This document shows positions 5,520 to 6,202 of a DNA stretch of 6,202 nucleotides, piece by piece (the stretch's first letter is position 1; each line of letters starts with the position of its first letter). The position numbers and the translations under genes were made by a program. Source of the DNA: Gallionellaceae bacterium (lineage in GTDB: Bacteria; Pseudomonadota; Gammaproteobacteria; Burkholderiales; Gallionellaceae); NCBI GenBank assembly GCA_031277195.1, contig JAITMU010000195.1, positions 1-6,202 of the forward strand. The letters are read 5' to 3'. Below the pieces are notes generated by a model. The model was not told where the DNA came from and did not search any database. It was given only the letters and a program-made list of their open reading frames with translations.

Positions 5520-6182
5520 ATGATCTCCATGATGTTGTTCGATGCGATCCTGCATCTGGATACGCAACTTCTCACCTGGATACAGGAATACGGCGTATGG
5601 ATTTACGCCATCCTGTTCCTCATCATCTTTGCTGAAACCGGCCTGGTCGTCGCGCCCTTTCTGCCCGGCGATTCGTTGCTGTTTGTGGTCGGCGCCCTGT
5701 GCGGCATGCCCAACACCGGCATGGAACTGGAGATCGCCGCGCCGCTGCTGATGCTCGCCGCCTTCCTCGGCGACAACACCAATTACTGGATCGGACGACT
5801 GATCGGCGGCAAGCTGATCAATCGCCCCGACTCGCGTTTTTTCAAACGCGAATACGTGGACAAGACGCGCGCTTTTTACGACAAGCACGGCGGCAAAACC
5901 ATTTTGTTCGCGCGCTTCCTGCCGATCATTCGCACCTTCGCGCCATTCGTCGCCGGTATCGCCAAAATGCGCTATCAGATTTTTCTGGCGTTCAGCGCGG
6001 GCGGCAGCCTGCTGTGGATCGGCAGCCTGACGCTGGCGGGTTATTTCTTCGGCAACATCCCGTTCGTCAAAGACAATCTGACGCTCATCATCGTTGGCAT
6101 CATCGTCGTCTCCCTCACGCCCGCGATACGCCAGCTTCTGCGCCACCGCCGCCAGCGGCGCGAAGAAGCGGCGGAGAAATGA
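5520..6182 (+). CDS. dedA: DedA-family inner-membrane protein
   Basis: DedA (SNARE-associated/VTT) proteins are inner-membrane proteins required for membrane homeostasis. Several members flip undecaprenyl phosphate or phospholipids, others affect drug and pH tolerance, and the exact substrate here cannot be told from sequence. The 220-residue product closely resembles E. coli DedA as I remember it (219): EYGVWIYAILFLIIFAETGLVV (about 23-44), PFLPGDSLLF (46-55), GDNTNYWIGRL (84-94), DKTRAFYDKHGGKT (114-127), ARFLPIIRTFAPFVAG (131-146) and AGYFFGNIPFVKDNL (173-187). Glu39, Asp51, Arg132 and Arg138 match the charged residues reported as essential in the paralogues YqjA and YghB. A basic tail (RHRRQRR) follows the last membrane segment. 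The ATG at 5520 best fits the family N-terminus; ATGs at 5529 and 5532 are possible. The gene follows secF by 15 bp and is probably cotranscribed with it. Confidence 0.95.
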   Translation: MISMMLFDAILHLDTQLLTWIQEYGVWIYAILFLIIFAETGLVVAPFLPGDSLLFVVGALCGMPNTGMELEIAAPLLMLAAFLGDNTNYWIGRLIGGKLINRPDSRFFKREYVDKTRAFYDKHGGKTILFARFLPIIRTFAPFVAGIAKMRYQIFLAFSAGGSLLWIGSLTLAGYFFGNIPFVKDNLTLIIVGIIVVSLTPAIRQLLRHRRQRREEAAEK

Positions 6183-6202
6183 TGGAGATGTGCCGGACTA
6201 CG
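6179..6202 (+). CDS. Possible start of a downstream gene (3'-truncated by window edge)
   Basis: The dedA stop overlaps ATG in an ATGA arrangement at 6179-6182, and further in-frame ATGs follow at 6182 and 6188. GGAG at 6173-6176 is spaced five bases before the ATG at 6182. The frame stays open to the window end, reading Met-Met-Glu-Met-Cys-Arg-Thr. Eight codons are far too few to identify a product, and the open frame may be chance. Confidence 0.2.

Noticed and set aside
4503..6146. Long antisense open frame (547 codons) opposite secF and dedA
   Set aside because: It is rich in His, Gln, Arg and Asp with no recognisable domain, and lies wholly opposite two well-supported membrane-protein genes. 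This is the usual by-product of codon bias in GC-rich genes.
1..6202. A novel defence, mobile or biosynthetic gene system
   Set aside because: All credible genes belong to well-known families in a widely conserved order. The only unusual content is non-coding repeat DNA.

Overview
This window is a conserved bacterial housekeeping operon read entirely on the + strand: queA (5'-truncated) - tgt - yajC - secD - secF - dedA. The queA-tgt-yajC-secD-secF order is the classical proteobacterial arrangement. Protein signatures (SecF ending with GVSREDF after LHYFALALTIGI, a DedA of the E. coli DedA type, GC-rich coding DNA, and intergenic palindromes of the ATTCCC-N8-GGGAAT type) suggest a betaproteobacterium, perhaps a Nitrosomonadales-like lineage. 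That placement is an inference from remembered sequences, not a search result.

Layout. 1-840: C-terminal three quarters of QueA. 841-1117: an unusually long queA-tgt gap with no credible gene, filled with GC-rich REP-like palindromes. 1118-2230: complete Tgt. 2231-2264: short gap with a candidate extended -10 promoter at its left edge. 2265-2603: YajC. 2618-4426: SecD. 4427-4571: a second long gap holding a MITE/NIME-like pair of inverted palindromes. 4572-5504: SecF. 5520-6182: DedA-family membrane protein. The last 24 bases may hold the start of another gene overlapping dedA.

Function. QueA and Tgt are two steps of queuosine modification at the wobble position of GUN-anticodon tRNAs: Tgt inserts preQ1 and QueA converts it to epoxyqueuosine. 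YajC, SecD and SecF form the accessory membrane complex of the Sec translocon, which uses the proton motive force to help pull secreted proteins across the inner membrane. DedA-family proteins are linked to lipid-carrier transport and membrane homeostasis.

The genes look intact and ordinary. I see no undescribed multi-gene system. The most interesting material is the repeat DNA: (i) a perfect 12-bp-arm palindrome at 878-957 that appears to have been split by a 54-nt hairpin-bearing insert; (ii) two inverted palindrome pairs, one in each long gap; (iii) a compensatory base-pair change between the two secD-secF copies; (iv) a 10-bp direct repeat around one copy that includes the secD stop codon; and (v) a 15-bp piece of the same repeat that seems to have become the last codons of tgt.
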